A DNA stretch of 54,422 nucleotides from Candidatus Marithrix sp. (GCA_016744775.1 JADGDS010000002.1:482088-536509); one strand, 5' to 3'. Positions 1 through 10,087 are shown, counted from the stretch's first letter. A program made the numbers and translations. Notes: generated by a model from the letters alone, not told the origin.

Positions 1-26
1 TTCCCACGCTGGAGCGTGGGAACGAG
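1..26. repeat. Palindromic interspersed repeat, GCTGGAGCGT family
   Basis: A short inverted repeat (TTCCCACGCT / AGCGTGGGAA) at the very start of the window. The same sequence returns in both orientations inside the nested repeat block at 16438-16716, so it is a dispersed family. It lies upstream of sucB; only part may be visible because the window begins here. Confidence 0.75.
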
Positions 27-94
27 GGTGTGGGGGGTGGCTAGGGTGCTAATATGAGGGTGTGTAAGATTTGTTATCAATAAGGAATTATTTT

Positions 95-1252
95 ATGTCT
101 ATTGAAGAAGTTAAAGTACCTGAGTTAGCCGAATCTGTATCTGAAGCCACTATATTAAAATGGTATAAGCAGCAGGGTGATGTTGTAAATGAAGATGAAA
201 AGTTAGTTGATATTGAAACTGATAAAATCATTTTAGAAGTTACAGCTCCTAAAGCTGGCACTTTGATCAAAATTATTAAGAATAATGATGAGTATGTACA
301 AAGTGCAGAAAATATTGCTTTAATAGAAACTAATCCTTCATATTTAAATGATGAGGATGAAAAGGATCATGCTAAAACTAGCCCGGCTGTTAGAAAAATT
401 GCCGCTGAGCAAGGTGTTGATCCTGATTCGGTGCCACATAAAGGTGATCGCGTTATTAAAGGCGATTTAGTAAAACCAGCGTCTAAAGCTGTTAGACGTT
501 CTGCTAAAACTTTAGTGCCTACTAATAATTCACCATCGAATATGACAAATAGCCGCTCAGAAAAACGAGTGCCTATGAATAGTTTCAGAAAGCGGGTTGC
601 TGAACGTTTGGTGAGTGTTCAACATGAAAGTGCTATTCTTACTACTTTCAATGAAATTAATATGCAGGCTGTTAAGGATTTACGCGGTAAATATAAGGAT
701 AATTTTGAAAAAAAATATGATGTAAAATTAGGTTTTATGTCTTTTTTTACTAAGGCAGTGGTTTCAGCTTTACAGCAATTCCCTATTGTTAATGCTTCAA
801 TAGATGGTGAAGATATTGTTTATCATAATTATAATGATATTGGTATTGCAGTTAGTTCACCACGCGGTTTAGTGGTGCCAATTTTACGCGATGTTGAGAA
901 AATGTCTTTTGCTGAGATTGAGCAAAATATCAGTCAGGTGGCTAAACGCGCTAATGATGGTGAATTAACAATGGATGAGTTAAGCGGCGGAACTTTTAGT
1001 ATTACTAATGGTGGTATCTTTGGTTCTATGTTGTCAACTCCAATTTTAAATCCACCACAAAGTGCGATTTTGGGTATGCACAATATTGTTGAACGCCCAG
1101 TAGCGGAAAATGGGCAAGTAGTAATTCGTCCAATTATGTATGTGGCATTGTCTTATGATCATCGTCTAATTGATGGGCGTGATGCGGTACAATTTTTAGT
1201 TGCTATAAAAAATGCAATAGAAGATCCTAGTCGGTTATTATTAGATATTTAA
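95..1252 (+). CDS. sucB: Dihydrolipoyllysine succinyltransferase (E2 of 2-oxoglutarate dehydrogenase)
   Basis: E2 core of the 2-oxoglutarate dehydrogenase complex, transferring succinyl groups from lipoamide to CoA in the TCA cycle. About 385 residues, a normal SucB length. Visible in order: one lipoyl domain with the lipoylated lysine in ETDK near residue 44, a peripheral-subunit-binding segment ([15 protein letters not shown], about 95-130), and a catalytic acyltransferase domain ending in DHRLIDGRD with the active-site His and Asp near 356-360. I chose the ATG at 95 because AAGGA sits at 82-86 and the lipoyl domain starts directly after it; an upstream in-frame TTG at 71 is less likely. 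The E1 gene would lie just outside the window; lpd follows. Confidence 0.95.
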   Translation: MSIEEVKVPELAESVSEATILKWYKQQGDVVNEDEKLVDIETDKIILEVTAPKAGTLIKIIKNNDEYVQSAENIALIETNPSYLNDEDEKDHAKTSPAVRKIAAEQGVDPDSVPHKGDRVIKGDLVKPASKAVRRSAKTLVPTNNSPSNMTNSRSEKRVPMNSFRKRVAERLVSVQHESAILTTFNEINMQAVKDLRGKYKDNFEKKYDVKLGFMSFFTKAVVSALQQFPIVNASIDGEDIVYHNYNDIGIAVSSPRGLVVPILRDVEKMSFAEIEQNISQVAKRANDGELTMDELSGGTFSITNGGIFGSMLSTPILNPPQSAILGMHNIVERPVAENGQVVIRPIMYVALSYDHRLIDGRDAVQFLVAIKNAIEDPSRLLLDI

Positions 1253-1267
1253 AATCAACCTACTTTC

Positions 1268-1300
1268 AGACCTGACAGGTTTTAAAAACCTGTCAGGTCT
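1268..1300. repeat. 33-bp palindrome, CCTGACAGG family, copy 1
   Basis: Two 16-nt arms (AGACCTGACAGGTTTT and its complement) around a single A form a near-perfect palindrome between sucB and lpd. Related copies are at 2773-2805, near 17010-17042 and near 18807-18839. In RNA it would be a long stem and could attenuate transcription or protect mRNA ends. Confidence 0.85.
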
Positions 1301-1337
1301 TTTGACTGATATTTAAGTTTTAAAAGGAAAAAAATAT

Positions 1338-2744
1338 ATGGCAGATTATAATGTTATAGTAATAGGAGCTGGTCCAGCGGGCTATGTGGCGGCTATTCGT
1401 TGCGCACAATTAGGCATGAAGACAGCTTGTGTTGATAAATGGATTAATTCAGCAGATAAGCCTTCTTTGGGTGGTACTTGTCTTAATGTCGGTTGTATTC
1501 CTTCTAAAGCTTTATTGGATTCTTCTCATCATTATTATTTCATGGAGAAGGAGGCAAAGGGGCATGGTATTAAGTCTGAGGGCTTAAGTATTGATATTGC
1601 TGCTATGCAAGCACGTAAAAATAAAATTGTCAAGATGCTAACTGGCGGTATTGGCAGTTTATTTAAGAAGAATAAAGTAGTTAGTTTAGAAGGTACTGCT
1701 CGTTTAATTAGCAACACTGAAGTTGAAATTGTTGCTAATGATGGCAGCATAGAAACTATTAGTGCTGATAATGTCATTATTGCCAGCGGCTCAGTGCCAA
1801 CTCAAATTCCGGTTACACCTATTGATAATGAGTTTATTGTAGATTCAACTGGTGCTTTAGCTTTTGATGCGGTGCCACCGCGACTTGGCGTTATAGGGGC
1901 TGGTGCAATTGGTTTGGAATTAGGTAGTGTATGGAGTCGTTTAGGTAGTCAAGTTACTATTTTTGAAGCTTTGGATGATTTTTTAAGTGTAGCTGATCGT
2001 AATATTGCTGGTGCTGCTCTAAAAGAGTTAAAAAAACAAGGTTTAGATATTAAGTTAGCTACTCAAGTCACTTCTGCTACTGTTGCTAATAATGAAGTTA
2101 CTATAAATTATCAGGGTGATCAGCAACTGCTTGTGGATAAACTAATAGTAGCTGTTGGGCGCAAACCATATACTGATAAACTAGGTATTGCTGATATTGG
2201 TATTGAAATGGATGAGCGCGGTTTCATTAAAGTAGATGCAAATCGTCAAACTAGCGTAGCCGGTATTTATGCCGTAGGTGATGTAATAGGTGGACCAATG
2301 TTGGCTCATAAAGGTTCTGAAGAAGGCGTTATGGTAGCTGAGCGTTTAGCTGGGCAAAAAACTGAAATGCACTATGACACAGTACCTTGGGTAATTTATA
2401 CTCATCCTGAAATTGCATGGGTTGGTAAAACCGAAGAACAGTTAAAAGCGGAAAATATTGAGTATAAGGTAGGTCAATTTCCTTTTATAGCTAATGGTAG
2501 AGCCAAGGCACATGGCAATACTAGCGGCATGATTCGTATAATTGCCGATAGCCAAACTGATCGTATTTTAGGTGTACATATATTTGGTATTTCAGCTTCA
2601 GAACTAATTGCTGAAGCAGTGCTAGCAATGGAATTTGAAGCTAGTTCTGAAGATTTGGCTAGAACTATCCATGCGCATCCAACTCTATCTGAAGCGATGC
2701 ACGAAGCAGCACTTGATGTTGATGGGCGAGTTATTCATAGCTGA
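1338..2744 (+). CDS. lpd: Dihydrolipoamide dehydrogenase (E3)
   Basis: FAD-dependent E3 that reoxidises dihydrolipoamide with NAD+. At 468 residues it has the usual family length. It shows the N-terminal FAD-binding GAGPAGYVAA, the redox disulfide in GGTCLNVGCIPSK (Cys48/Cys53), the NAD-binding GAGAIGLELG, the second FAD motif YAVGD, and the C-terminal dimer-interface catalytic HAHPTLSE. It lies 85 nt after sucB in the same direction, separated by the palindrome at 1268-1300; AAAAGGA lies upstream of the ATG. Probably the last gene of a suc operon, supplying E3 to 2-oxoglutarate dehydrogenase and perhaps other lipoyl complexes. Confidence 0.96.
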   Translation: MADYNVIVIGAGPAGYVAAIRCAQLGMKTACVDKWINSADKPSLGGTCLNVGCIPSKALLDSSHHYYFMEKEAKGHGIKSEGLSIDIAAMQARKNKIVKMLTGGIGSLFKKNKVVSLEGTARLISNTEVEIVANDGSIETISADNVIIASGSVPTQIPVTPIDNEFIVDSTGALAFDAVPPRLGVIGAGAIGLELGSVWSRLGSQVTIFEALDDFLSVADRNIAGAALKELKKQGLDIKLATQVTSATVANNEVTINYQGDQQLLVDKLIVAVGRKPYTDKLGIADIGIEMDERGFIKVDANRQTSVAGIYAVGDVIGGPMLAHKGSEEGVMVAERLAGQKTEMHYDTVPWVIYTHPEIAWVGKTEEQLKAENIEYKVGQFPFIANGRAKAHGNTSGMIRIIADSQTDRILGVHIFGISASELIAEAVLAMEFEASSEDLARTIHAHPTLSEAMHEAALDVDGRVIHS

Positions 2745-2805
2745 CATAAGTGACATTATAATGTCAGCTTTTAAAGCTGACAGGTTTTAAAAACCTGTCA
2801 GCTTT
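2739..2805. repeat. Two adjacent stem-loops downstream of lpd (includes CCTGACAGG-family copy 2)
   Basis: First, AGCTGACAT (2739-2747) pairs with ATGTCAGCT (2761-2769) across the lpd stop codon. Directly after it, 2773-2805 is a 33-nt palindrome with 16-nt arms (AAAGCTGACAGGTTTT) around one A, a variant of the family at 1268 with AGCTGACAGG instead of GACCTGACAGG. The second stem runs into TTTT and probably works as a terminator after the suc-lpd operon. Confidence 0.75.
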
Positions 2806-2869
2806 TGACTTCTGATATGGAATATAAATTGCCCAATGATATTAATCCTTCATTTAATAAATAATCATT

Positions 2870-3646
2870 ATGATATATAAAACAACAATTATATTAATAA
2901 CAATGGCGTGGGCTAATATAGTGAGCGCGGAATGCTGCCTAAAGTCTCACCCCGGAGCTAAAACCAATACAATTCCACCTATCACGCAGGTAGATGATTC
3001 TTCTGTAATTTCTAATCAAGGTTTAATTGATAAGGTCAAAAAAAATACTACTGTACGTGTTCTAGTAAAATTAAATATCGCTGCTCAGTTTGAATCTAAA
3101 AGTGATAAAAAAACTGATAAAAAAACTGGCTTGACTTTTTTACAAGAAGCGGTGATAGAAAGAATGCGAGATAACAAAACTGAGTTAGTAATACAATATG
3201 AAGATAATCCATATTTAGTATTAGATGTGGATTCAGAATCTTTATCTATTCTAGCTAGATTGCCAGTAATTAGCGCGATCACAGAATATATTCCTACAGC
3301 AGTATCACTTTCATCAAGTTTAGATTTACAATTACAATATATTGATATTGCTGGTAATAAATTTAATGGCTATTTACAATCTTATCAATATCCTGCTGAT
3401 CCTAACGGTCTTTATTGGAAATTAGAAAATTATTGCGCAACCACAGAAGCACCAAATTGTTTAACTGATGTCAATAACACTCCACCGAAAATTTCTGTAG
3501 CAATTTTATTAACTAATAGTGATATAAAATTACAAGGAGTAGAAGTGGCTGGCAAATCTTATTTTGCATATTTGACACTCTTTGAAAATCCTTTAGATCC
3601 TGAAGGGATGTATTGGAAAGCTGATAGTTATCGTATTTTGAAATAG
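2870..3646 (+). CDS. Secreted protein with subtilase-propeptide-like region and duplicated C-terminal motif; no protease domain
   Basis: 258 residues. A signal peptide (first 20 or so residues, ending VSA) is followed by the mature start ECCLK. Residues about 58-125 read like an inhibitor-I9/S8 propeptide fold: VRVLVKLN, then a basic/hydrophobic linker, then YLVLDVDSESLSILARL with VISAITEY, the pattern that normally precedes a subtilase domain, but no S8 catalytic domain follows. Instead residues about 150-258 contain two similar units, each with LQ-x2-(I/V)(D/E)(I/V)AG-K and ending in (L/M)YWK-x2-(N/S)Y. It could be a stand-alone protease inhibitor or chaperone, or a remnant of a larger secreted peptidase. 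Function unknown. Confidence 0.7.
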   Translation: MIYKTTIILITMAWANIVSAECCLKSHPGAKTNTIPPITQVDDSSVISNQGLIDKVKKNTTVRVLVKLNIAAQFESKSDKKTDKKTGLTFLQEAVIERMRDNKTELVIQYEDNPYLVLDVDSESLSILARLPVISAITEYIPTAVSLSSSLDLQLQYIDIAGNKFNGYLQSYQYPADPNGLYWKLENYCATTEAPNCLTDVNNTPPKISVAILLTNSDIKLQGVEVAGKSYFAYLTLFENPLDPEGMYWKADSYRILK

Positions 3647-3656
3647 TAACAAAAGG

Positions 3657-3732
3657 AAGCCCCCCAGCCCCCTAAAGGGGGAGCTTAGTTCATTGCACAG
3701 TATAACTCCCCCTTTAGGGGGCTGGGGGGCTT
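3657..3732. repeat. Inverted-repeat element, AGCCCCCCAGCCCCC family, copy 1
   Basis: Perfect 27-nt arms (3657-3683 and 3706-3732) rich in C/G runs flank a 22-nt centre; each arm contains the smaller palindrome CCCCCTAAAGGGGG. It fills the gap between two convergent genes, so it may act as a bidirectional terminator. A second copy with the same centre (GTTCATTGCA, inverted) is at 33729-33870, and a half copy is at 34421-34444. Confidence 0.85.
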
Positions 3733-3737
3733 ACTAT

Positions 3738-4469
3738 TCAAGCAATAAACCCATCTTGATTCTTTGGTTTCTCTTCTCCCTTTAATTCATAATACAATAA
3801 TAATAAAACCGCATAAAAGAATGGGCTTACTATTTTATCAGCTGTTAATGATGCGAATTGCATGAGTTGCATCAATTCTTCTGGAGTTAAGCTGCTACTA
3901 AAGACAATTTGAATAATCCCGCTGGCTAACATACTAGCTGACATCACAATGAAGAGGGATATACTTAAAATACTAGCGGCAGCCCACCAATTTTTCCAAA
4001 TCATTTGATGGCTTCTTTTTAATGCTTCAAATACACTAGCATTTTCCACTATAATTAGCGGTGTAAATAATGCTAATGAAACTAGTAAAATTACTCCGGG
4101 AATTATGATCATAAATCCAATAAATATTAGAGAGAAATATATAACACTGGCTAATATTATTACTAATACTTTTTTTAATCCTTCCTGTAAAGCTGTCAAA
4201 TTATTTATATCAGATTTATTATGGATTGCACTAATACGATAAAAAATCGTGCTATATAATATGAACATTATGAGCATATATAACATAAAATATGGCGCAT
4301 TCTCTTTTATTATATTTAATAAAGCTTCTGGTGTTTCCGCATTTAAAGGAATTAATATATTAATTAAAACTGCTAATATAGCATCTATTAATACTAATGG
4401 TAATATATAAGGAAAACTACGCTTATATAATTGAAATCCATCGTCTAAAATTTTTATTATTGATGTCAT
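3738..4469 (-). CDS. Multi-pass membrane protein, YciC/UPF0259-like
   Basis: About 243 residues with around six hydrophobic segments, for example [18 protein letters not shown] near the N terminus and [19 protein letters not shown] in the middle. The pattern of an amphipathic N terminus ([13 protein letters not shown]), the central P-G-V loop and [21 protein letters not shown] is typical of YciC-like inner-membrane proteins. The ATG at 4469 overlaps the cysS stop as ATGA, so translation is probably coupled; a TTG at 4481 is an alternative start. No enzymatic residues recognised. Confidence 0.65.
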   Translation of the reverse strand: MTSIIKILDDGFQLYKRSFPYILPLVLIDAILAVLINILIPLNAETPEALLNIIKENAPYFMLYMLIMFILYSTIFYRISAIHNKSDINNLTALQEGLKKVLVIILASVIYFSLIFIGFMIIIPGVILLVSLALFTPLIIVENASVFEALKRSHQMIWKNWWAAASILSISLFIVMSASMLASGIIQIVFSSSLTPEELMQLMQFASLTADKIVSPFFYAVLLLLYYELKGEEKPKNQDGFIA

Positions 4470-5818
4470 ATTTTCCGCCAAATTGTTCCTTGCGCTCCAT
4501 CTTCGAGCGAAATACCTTGTTCCTGTAATTGATCACGAATACGATCTGCTGTTGCCCAATCACGATTATCTCGTGCCGCATTACGTTCTGCAATTTGCTT
4601 TTCAATTTCTGCCGCTGCTATTGTATTACCATGTAAATAGTCTTCTGGTTCTGCTTGTAATAAGCCTAAAATACTTGCTAATTGACGTAATTGCCCTGCT
4701 AATTCTGTTGATTGACTTTTATTAACTTTTTTAGCTAAATCAAATAGTACTGCTATAGCTTCTGGAGTATTGAAATCATCTTTCATAGCAGCATGAAAAC
4801 GCTGATTATATTCATTATCCAATTCACTATTGCTGACATTGAAACCACGCAGCGCAGTATAAAGGCGTGTTAAAGCCTGTTTAGCAGCGTCTAATTCTTG
4901 ATCAGAATAATTTAATGGGCTACGATAATGACTAGTGAGCATAAAATAACGCACCACTTCAGGCTGATAGCGTTCTAATATTTCCCGTACAGTAAAAAAA
5001 TTGCCTAAAGATTTCGACATTTTTTCATCATTAATACGAACAAAGCCATTGTGCATCCAGACATTAACAAATTGTTCATCAGTAGCGGCTTCTGATTGAG
5101 CGATTTCATTTTCATGATGTGGAAATTGTAAATCCATACCACCACCATGTATATCAAAATGATTGCCTAAACAATGAGTTGACATAGCAGAACATTCAAT
5201 ATGCCAACCCGGGCGACCATTGCCCCAAGGTGATTCCCAACTAGGTTCTTCTGGTTTAGCCTGTTTCCATAATACAAAATCTAAAGGGTCTTTTTTAGAT
5301 TGATCTATTTGGACTCGTTCACCAGCGCGTAAATCTTCTAGCCGCTTACCAGAAAGTTTGCCATAATCTTTAAAACTTTCAATTGCATAACAAACATCAC
5401 CACTCTCGGCAATATAAGCATGATCTTTATCTAATAAGTTTTGAACCATTGCAATAATTTCAGCAATAGACTGACTAGCGCGTGGCTCTTGATCTGGTGC
5501 TAATACTCCTAAAGCCTCACTATCTTCGTGCATAGCTTGAATAAACCTAGCAGTTAATTCATGAAAATCTTCACCATTTTCATTAGCGCGTTGAATGATC
5601 TTATCATCAATATCAGTAATATTACGTACATAATTTACTGAAAAACCTACAGAACGTAAATAACGTACTACCATATCAAATACTACCATAACCCTTGCAT
5701 GTCCAAGGTGACAATAGTCATATACAGTCATACCGCAGACATATAAACCAATTTTGTCCGGTTCAATTGGAGTAAAAATTTCTTTTTGTTTCGTTAGAGA
5801 ATTATATATTCTAATCAT
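4466..5818 (-). CDS. cysS: Cysteinyl-tRNA synthetase
   Basis: Class I aminoacyl-tRNA synthetase that charges tRNA-Cys in the cytoplasm. 450 residues, close to the 461 of E. coli. It shows the HIGH-type motif CHLGHARV near residue 36, zinc-binding CGMTVYD (Cys28), [10 protein letters not shown], the [15 protein letters not shown] zinc and adenylate region, and the KMSKS loop EKMSKSLGN. The C-terminal helical domain ends in [12 protein letters not shown]. Its ATG at 5818 overlaps the end of the preceding rng gene by 8 nt and its stop overlaps the next gene, giving a tightly packed rng-cysS-yciC-like unit. Confidence 0.97.
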   Translation of the reverse strand: MIRIYNSLTKQKEIFTPIEPDKIGLYVCGMTVYDYCHLGHARVMVVFDMVVRYLRSVGFSVNYVRNITDIDDKIIQRANENGEDFHELTARFIQAMHEDSEALGVLAPDQEPRASQSIAEIIAMVQNLLDKDHAYIAESGDVCYAIESFKDYGKLSGKRLEDLRAGERVQIDQSKKDPLDFVLWKQAKPEEPSWESPWGNGRPGWHIECSAMSTHCLGNHFDIHGGGMDLQFPHHENEIAQSEAATDEQFVNVWMHNGFVRINDEKMSKSLGNFFTVREILERYQPEVVRYFMLTSHYRSPLNYSDQELDAAKQALTRLYTALRGFNVSNSELDNEYNQRFHAAMKDDFNTPEAIAVLFDLAKKVNKSQSTELAGQLRQLASILGLLQAEPEDYLHGNTIAAAEIEKQIAERNAARDNRDWATADRIRDQLQEQGISLEDGAQGTIWRKI

Positions 5819-6881
5819 TGTTTATTTTCCTAATTGATCCACTGCCTCCACAAGTTGGGCATGTTTCACATAATATATCTTTCAAACTTTGCCTAGTACG
5901 TTTACGTGTCATTTGTACTAAGCCTAATGAAGAACTGTCACTGATATAAGTTTTCACAGAATCAGCCGCTAAACCTTGTTTCAGTATTTTTAAGACTTGA
6001 GAATCTATTAAATCAATAAAATCTATTATAATAATGCCGGCTAAATTTCTTAGCCTTAATTGTCGAGGAATCGCCTCTGCTGCCTCTAAATTTGTCTGTT
6101 CTAAATTTAAACAAATTCCTGTATTAACATCAATTGTAGTCATAGCCTCAGTTTGATCAATAACTAAATAACCACCTGATTTTAATTTAACCTTTCGTTC
6201 TAAGGCTTTATTGATTTCATTCTCAATATTATCATTGTCATTATCATATTTAATAGAACTACCAGCAAAATCGCGAATCATACGCTCTTCTAAAGATAAA
6301 TCCTTATAAATTAAAGAATAAACTGGTGCAGAATTATATTCAATTTGATCCCACAACTTACATAAAAAATCTATATCAGCACATAAATTTTCATTTGAAA
6401 TTCCCTCAGCAGCAGTTCTAACAATAAAACTACTATGTTGATTATTCGGCATAGTCGCTAATTTTTCGGAAACAATTTGCTTTAAACGCTGACGCTCTGC
6501 TTGTGATTTTATACGATTAGAAATTCCAATATGATTAGGATAATTTACTAAATATATTATATAAGGTGCCGCCACTGATAATTGTGTACCAACACGGGCA
6601 CCCTTATTAGCAACGGGGTCTTTAATAACTTGTACCAATAAAATTTGCCCCTGATATAAATTTATATCAGAAGTATCTAAAAATGCAGTACGTTCCAATC
6701 CAATTTCTACAAAAGCGGCTTGCATTTTTGGTAACACCCGACAAACTTGCCCCTTATAAATATTACCAACTAAACTAGTTTTGGTGTTAGGTTCAATAAT
6801 AATATCTTGTACGACACCATTTTCTAAGATAGCAACGCGAGTATCATTTGATGTGATCTTAATTAAAACTTCTTTATTCAT
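5811..6881 (-). CDS. rng: RNase G/E-family endoribonuclease, compacted form
   Basis: Single-strand-specific endoribonuclease of the RNase E/G family, acting in rRNA maturation and mRNA decay. Visible: N-terminal RVAILENG, an S1-like segment ([24 protein letters not shown]), the catalytic core with [15 protein letters not shown] (Asp251) and IIIIDFIDL (Asp287) for Mg2+, [10 protein letters not shown], and the zinc-link cysteines in [11 protein letters not shown]. Only 356 residues against 489 in E. coli RNase G. The missing parts are a loop in the S1 region, about 45 residues before [10 protein letters not shown], and everything after the zinc-link. The catalytic and metal ligands remain. It starts an operon with cysS and is divergent from the export lipoprotein at 6954. 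Confidence 0.88.
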   Translation of the reverse strand: MNKEVLIKITSNDTRVAILENGVVQDIIIEPNTKTSLVGNIYKGQVCRVLPKMQAAFVEIGLERTAFLDTSDINLYQGQILLVQVIKDPVANKGARVGTQLSVAAPYIIYLVNYPNHIGISNRIKSQAERQRLKQIVSEKLATMPNNQHSSFIVRTAAEGISNENLCADIDFLCKLWDQIEYNSAPVYSLIYKDLSLEERMIRDFAGSSIKYDNDNDNIENEINKALERKVKLKSGGYLVIDQTEAMTTIDVNTGICLNLEQTNLEAAEAIPRQLRLRNLAGIIIIDFIDLIDSQVLKILKQGLAADSVKTYISDSSSLGLVQMTRKRTRQSLKDILCETCPTCGGSGSIRKINND

Positions 6882-6953
6882 TTGATTATTAATTAGGTAT
6901 AATCATTGCAGTATCAACAATAATAACTAAAATTAACAATAATAGGTATAGTC

Positions 6954-8021
6954 GTGTTTGGTTGGTATTCAAATTCAAATTTAAAATTAAAATTCTATAT
7001 ATTAATGGGCTTACTAATGACCAGTTGCGCTCAAGTTGAGGATGTTCCAATAGATCCAATATTACAAGCCCCCGCTCCACGAGAGGAAGTTGCTACAACT
7101 CCTCCAGAGTATTTAAATTATTTTCATAATACTGTAACTAATAATTCTCAAAATTATCGTCTTGGTAATGGAGATAAAGTATCAGTTGATGTGTGGGGTT
7201 ATCCAAAATTAAGTGGTCAACATATCGTAGGACCTGATGGCAAAATAAGTTTGCCATTAGCAGGAGATATTACATTAACAGGTTTAACTAGGCAACAAGC
7301 GGTACAAACCATAAGTAATAAACTAGCTAATTTTTATGAAAAATTATCTATTGCCTTAAAAATAGATCAATATACTGCTAATAAAGTATTTATATTAGGT
7401 AGAATTAAACAACCCGGTGAAATAGATTTCGGTATGAATACACCTACATTATTAGGTGTATTAGCTAAATCTGGTGGTTTTACAGGAAAAAATAGTTTGC
7501 CTTTTACTCGTTGTACTATTTTTAGAGGGCGTAATCAACTAGTTAATGTTGATTTAGAACCATTATTAACAGGTAAAAATTTATCTCTAAATGTGAATTT
7601 GGAACGTAATGATGTAATATATATTCCTGATCTTGAAGAAAAATTAGTATATGTATTAGGTGAAGTAAAAAGGCCGGGTGCATATAGTTTAGGTACAAAA
7701 ACTTCATTTGTAGAAGTACTTTCTAAAGCTGGTGGTTTTACAGCAAATAGTAACAGTGAACAAGTTAATTTAATTCGTCCAAGTAAAGGGTTAAATCAAC
7801 CATTAGCATTAAAAAAATTGTTAGATGTTAATCAAAATATGAATATCGCGCTTGCAGAAGGTGATATTATTTATATTCCTAAAAGCACTATTGCTAAGAT
7901 TGAATATAATTTACGTTTTCTATCACCTATTACTAGTTTGTTAGGTGTTTATGGTGATATAGATGCTATTCGTACTAATGCAGAATTACGTAAACAATTT
8001 AGTCAACAAGGAGCTCAGTAG
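6954..8021 (+). CDS. Polysaccharide export outer-membrane lipoprotein (Wza/OPX family)
   Basis: 355 residues. Outer-membrane export channel or secretin-like component of exopolysaccharide export. The GTG start at 6954 gives a full lipoprotein signal (basic/hydrophobic stretch then LMTSC, lipid-modified Cys near 25); the ATG at 7005 would leave too short a signal. YRLGNGDKVSVDVWGYPKLSG is the Poly_export domain start, followed by two SLBB-type units (VFILGRIKQPGEIDFG and VYVLGEVKRPGAYSLG, each followed by L-x-KxGGFT). The stop overlaps the next gene's GTG by one base (TAGTG), so the two are co-translated. No glycosyltransferase genes lie nearby, so the polymer is unknown. Confidence 0.88.
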   Translation: MFGWYSNSNLKLKFYILMGLLMTSCAQVEDVPIDPILQAPAPREEVATTPPEYLNYFHNTVTNNSQNYRLGNGDKVSVDVWGYPKLSGQHIVGPDGKISLPLAGDITLTGLTRQQAVQTISNKLANFYEKLSIALKIDQYTANKVFILGRIKQPGEIDFGMNTPTLLGVLAKSGGFTGKNSLPFTRCTIFRGRNQLVNVDLEPLLTGKNLSLNVNLERNDVIYIPDLEEKLVYVLGEVKRPGAYSLGTKTSFVEVLSKAGGFTANSNSEQVNLIRPSKGLNQPLALKKLLDVNQNMNIALAEGDIIYIPKSTIAKIEYNLRFLSPITSLLGVYGDIDAIRTNAELRKQFSQQGAQ

Positions 8022-10087
8022 TGTCAGAAGAACAAGTAATTGCTACTGGGCGATTTAAACCGCTAGTCAGCTTATTAAGCCATAAATTTTTAGCTTTATT
8101 TATCATCATTAGTCTCGTAACTGTTGGTGTGTTACTTTCAAAAAAAGTTAAACCTAGTTACAGCACTAAAGCTAGTGTATTAGTATCACCCAGTTTTGTT
8201 CCAAATTTAAATTCAGAAAAAAGTCTGGATTTTACACAATACCAGTTGTATGTTAGGCAGCAAACTGAAATGCTTACTCGTGATGATGTTTTACGTTCCG
8301 CGATACAATCTCCTGAGTTAAAAAAATATTGGTTACATTCAGGTGAAACTGAGGCTAATGCTACAGAACGTTTAAAGGAAGCACTTAGCACTGAAAATGA
8401 AGAAGGTAGTCCATTTATTTCTATTACTATAAGTTCAAATAAAGCTGATGGACTTAATATTGTATTGAATACAATTGTAAAAGCTTATTTAAAACAATCA
8501 CAAGCAGAAAATATTTATGATAGTAGTGGGCGTATTGAAGTATTACAACTTCGTCAAGCAGAATTAAAAGCTTCTATTAATAAATTACAGGGTAGGCGCG
8601 GTGATATTGCGGAAAAATTAGGAGTCACAACTTTTCAGCAAAACAGTTTAAATCCTTACGATCAAGTTTTAATAGAGAGTCTCAAAACTTATAACTCGGC
8701 TCATAGCAAAACTCTTCAGCTTGAAACTTATTTCATGACTTTGACTGGAAAAGTTAGGCAAGGAAAAAATTTATTATCACTTCTTGCAAATGAAAAATTA
8801 AATGAAGATAAGTCATTAAAAACAGTTAAAGAGCAACTGATAAAACAACGTACTAGCTTATTAACTAAAGTCATAGGTTTAACACCTAGACATCCAACTA
8901 GGCTTAAAGCCGAACGAGAAATAGCTAATATTGATCAAATTATTAAGCAAGCTGAAACTAAAAAAAGAAATGAAATTCGTTTAAATTTATTAGAAAAAAG
9001 TCGCGCTAAAATATTAGAAGCTCAACAATTGGAAGATGGCTTAGCACAGCAATTAAAAGCGCAACGCGGTGCTGCTAGTAATTATTCAGTACTTTACAAT
9101 GAAGCCTTAGTGCTTAATAAGAAAGTAGCACGTAAATATGAACAATTAAATACTATTAGTGATCGCATTGACTTTTTGACTATTGAATCAACAGCACCCG
9201 GTTTTGTGCGTATTGATACACTGGCTAGTTCGTCGCTATTGCCAGTTAATAATAGCAAGAAAGTTCTACTTATATTTATCATTGCCGCTATTGCTTTAGG
9301 AATTTTAGTACCTATTGGAATTGATTTATTAGATAAACGCATACGTACACCGGGCGAAGTACAAAAAATTCTTGGCTTTTCACCATTAGCATGGATTTTA
9401 GAACGTAATAATATCTATGCTGAGCAAGTTGCAACTGATTCACTACGTCGCATGGCATTAGCACTAAATCGTGATTGGCGTAGTCATGATACAACTGGTT
9501 TTGTCTTAACTTCTGTCAAACCCGGCGGTGGTACTACTAGTGTTACCTTAGAATTAGCGCGTCTTTTAACAGGTTTAGGAATTCGTACTTTAGCGGTAGA
9601 ATTGAATGCTTTTCAACCAGATGATCGTTATAGCAACAGTATTGGTTTTTCTGAAGGATTAACTAGTTTATTTACACCTGATGATGATGTTGAGGCTATA
9701 TCTCCAGAATTATTAATAGTTCCGGGTAATAATGAATTGCCTGATCGTTTACCTGTAGGTGAAACTTCAACACGTCATTTAATGACGCATGGTAAGTTAC
9801 CTCAGATTTTAAATAAACTAAATGAACATTATGATGTAATACTTTTAGATGCACCACCAATTTTATTATCATCTGATGCGGAATTATTAGGTGAAATTGC
9901 TAGTGGCGTTTTATTAGTAATTGAAGCAAATAACACAACTCCCGGTGAATTAAAACGCGCTGCTAAATTATTAGAACGTTTGAATCCTCCAGTAGTTGGT
10001 GCAGTATTAAATCGAGTGAAAGTATTTCGAGGTGGCGGTTATTTTGCAGAGATTCTAAAAGAATATAAGAATGTCTCAAAAAAATAA
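8021..10087 (+). CDS. Wzc/GumC-like polysaccharide co-polymerase with degenerate tyrosine-kinase domain
   Basis: 688 residues. N-terminal Wzz-type chain-length domain with TM1 near 25-45 (FLALFIIISLVTVGVLL), a long periplasmic coiled-coil part (about 150-385), TM2 (KVLLIFIIAAIALGILVPI, about 415-435) and a cytoplasmic BY-kinase-like P-loop domain. Known BY-kinases need a Walker A GKS/T, an A-prime D-x-D and a Tyr-rich tail. Here Walker A reads SVKPGGGTTSVTL (no Lys), A-prime reads TLAVELNAF (no Asp pair), Walker B VILLDAPP remains, and the C terminus has only two Tyr. It probably regulates chain length without kinase activity. AAGGAG at 8008-8013 supports the GTG start. Confidence 0.85.
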   Translation: MSEEQVIATGRFKPLVSLLSHKFLALFIIISLVTVGVLLSKKVKPSYSTKASVLVSPSFVPNLNSEKSLDFTQYQLYVRQQTEMLTRDDVLRSAIQSPELKKYWLHSGETEANATERLKEALSTENEEGSPFISITISSNKADGLNIVLNTIVKAYLKQSQAENIYDSSGRIEVLQLRQAELKASINKLQGRRGDIAEKLGVTTFQQNSLNPYDQVLIESLKTYNSAHSKTLQLETYFMTLTGKVRQGKNLLSLLANEKLNEDKSLKTVKEQLIKQRTSLLTKVIGLTPRHPTRLKAEREIANIDQIIKQAETKKRNEIRLNLLEKSRAKILEAQQLEDGLAQQLKAQRGAASNYSVLYNEALVLNKKVARKYEQLNTISDRIDFLTIESTAPGFVRIDTLASSSLLPVNNSKKVLLIFIIAAIALGILVPIGIDLLDKRIRTPGEVQKILGFSPLAWILERNNIYAEQVATDSLRRMALALNRDWRSHDTTGFVLTSVKPGGGTTSVTLELARLLTGLGIRTLAVELNAFQPDDRYSNSIGFSEGLTSLFTPDDDVEAISPELLIVPGNNELPDRLPVGETSTRHLMTHGKLPQILNKLNEHYDVILLDAPPILLSSDAELLGEIASGVLLVIEANNTTPGELKRAAKLLERLNPPVVGAVLNRVKVFRGGGYFAEILKEYKNVSKK

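Noticed and set aside
71..94. TTG start of sucB adding eight residues
   Set aside because: The AAGGA site points to the ATG at 95, and lipoyl domains of this family start directly there.
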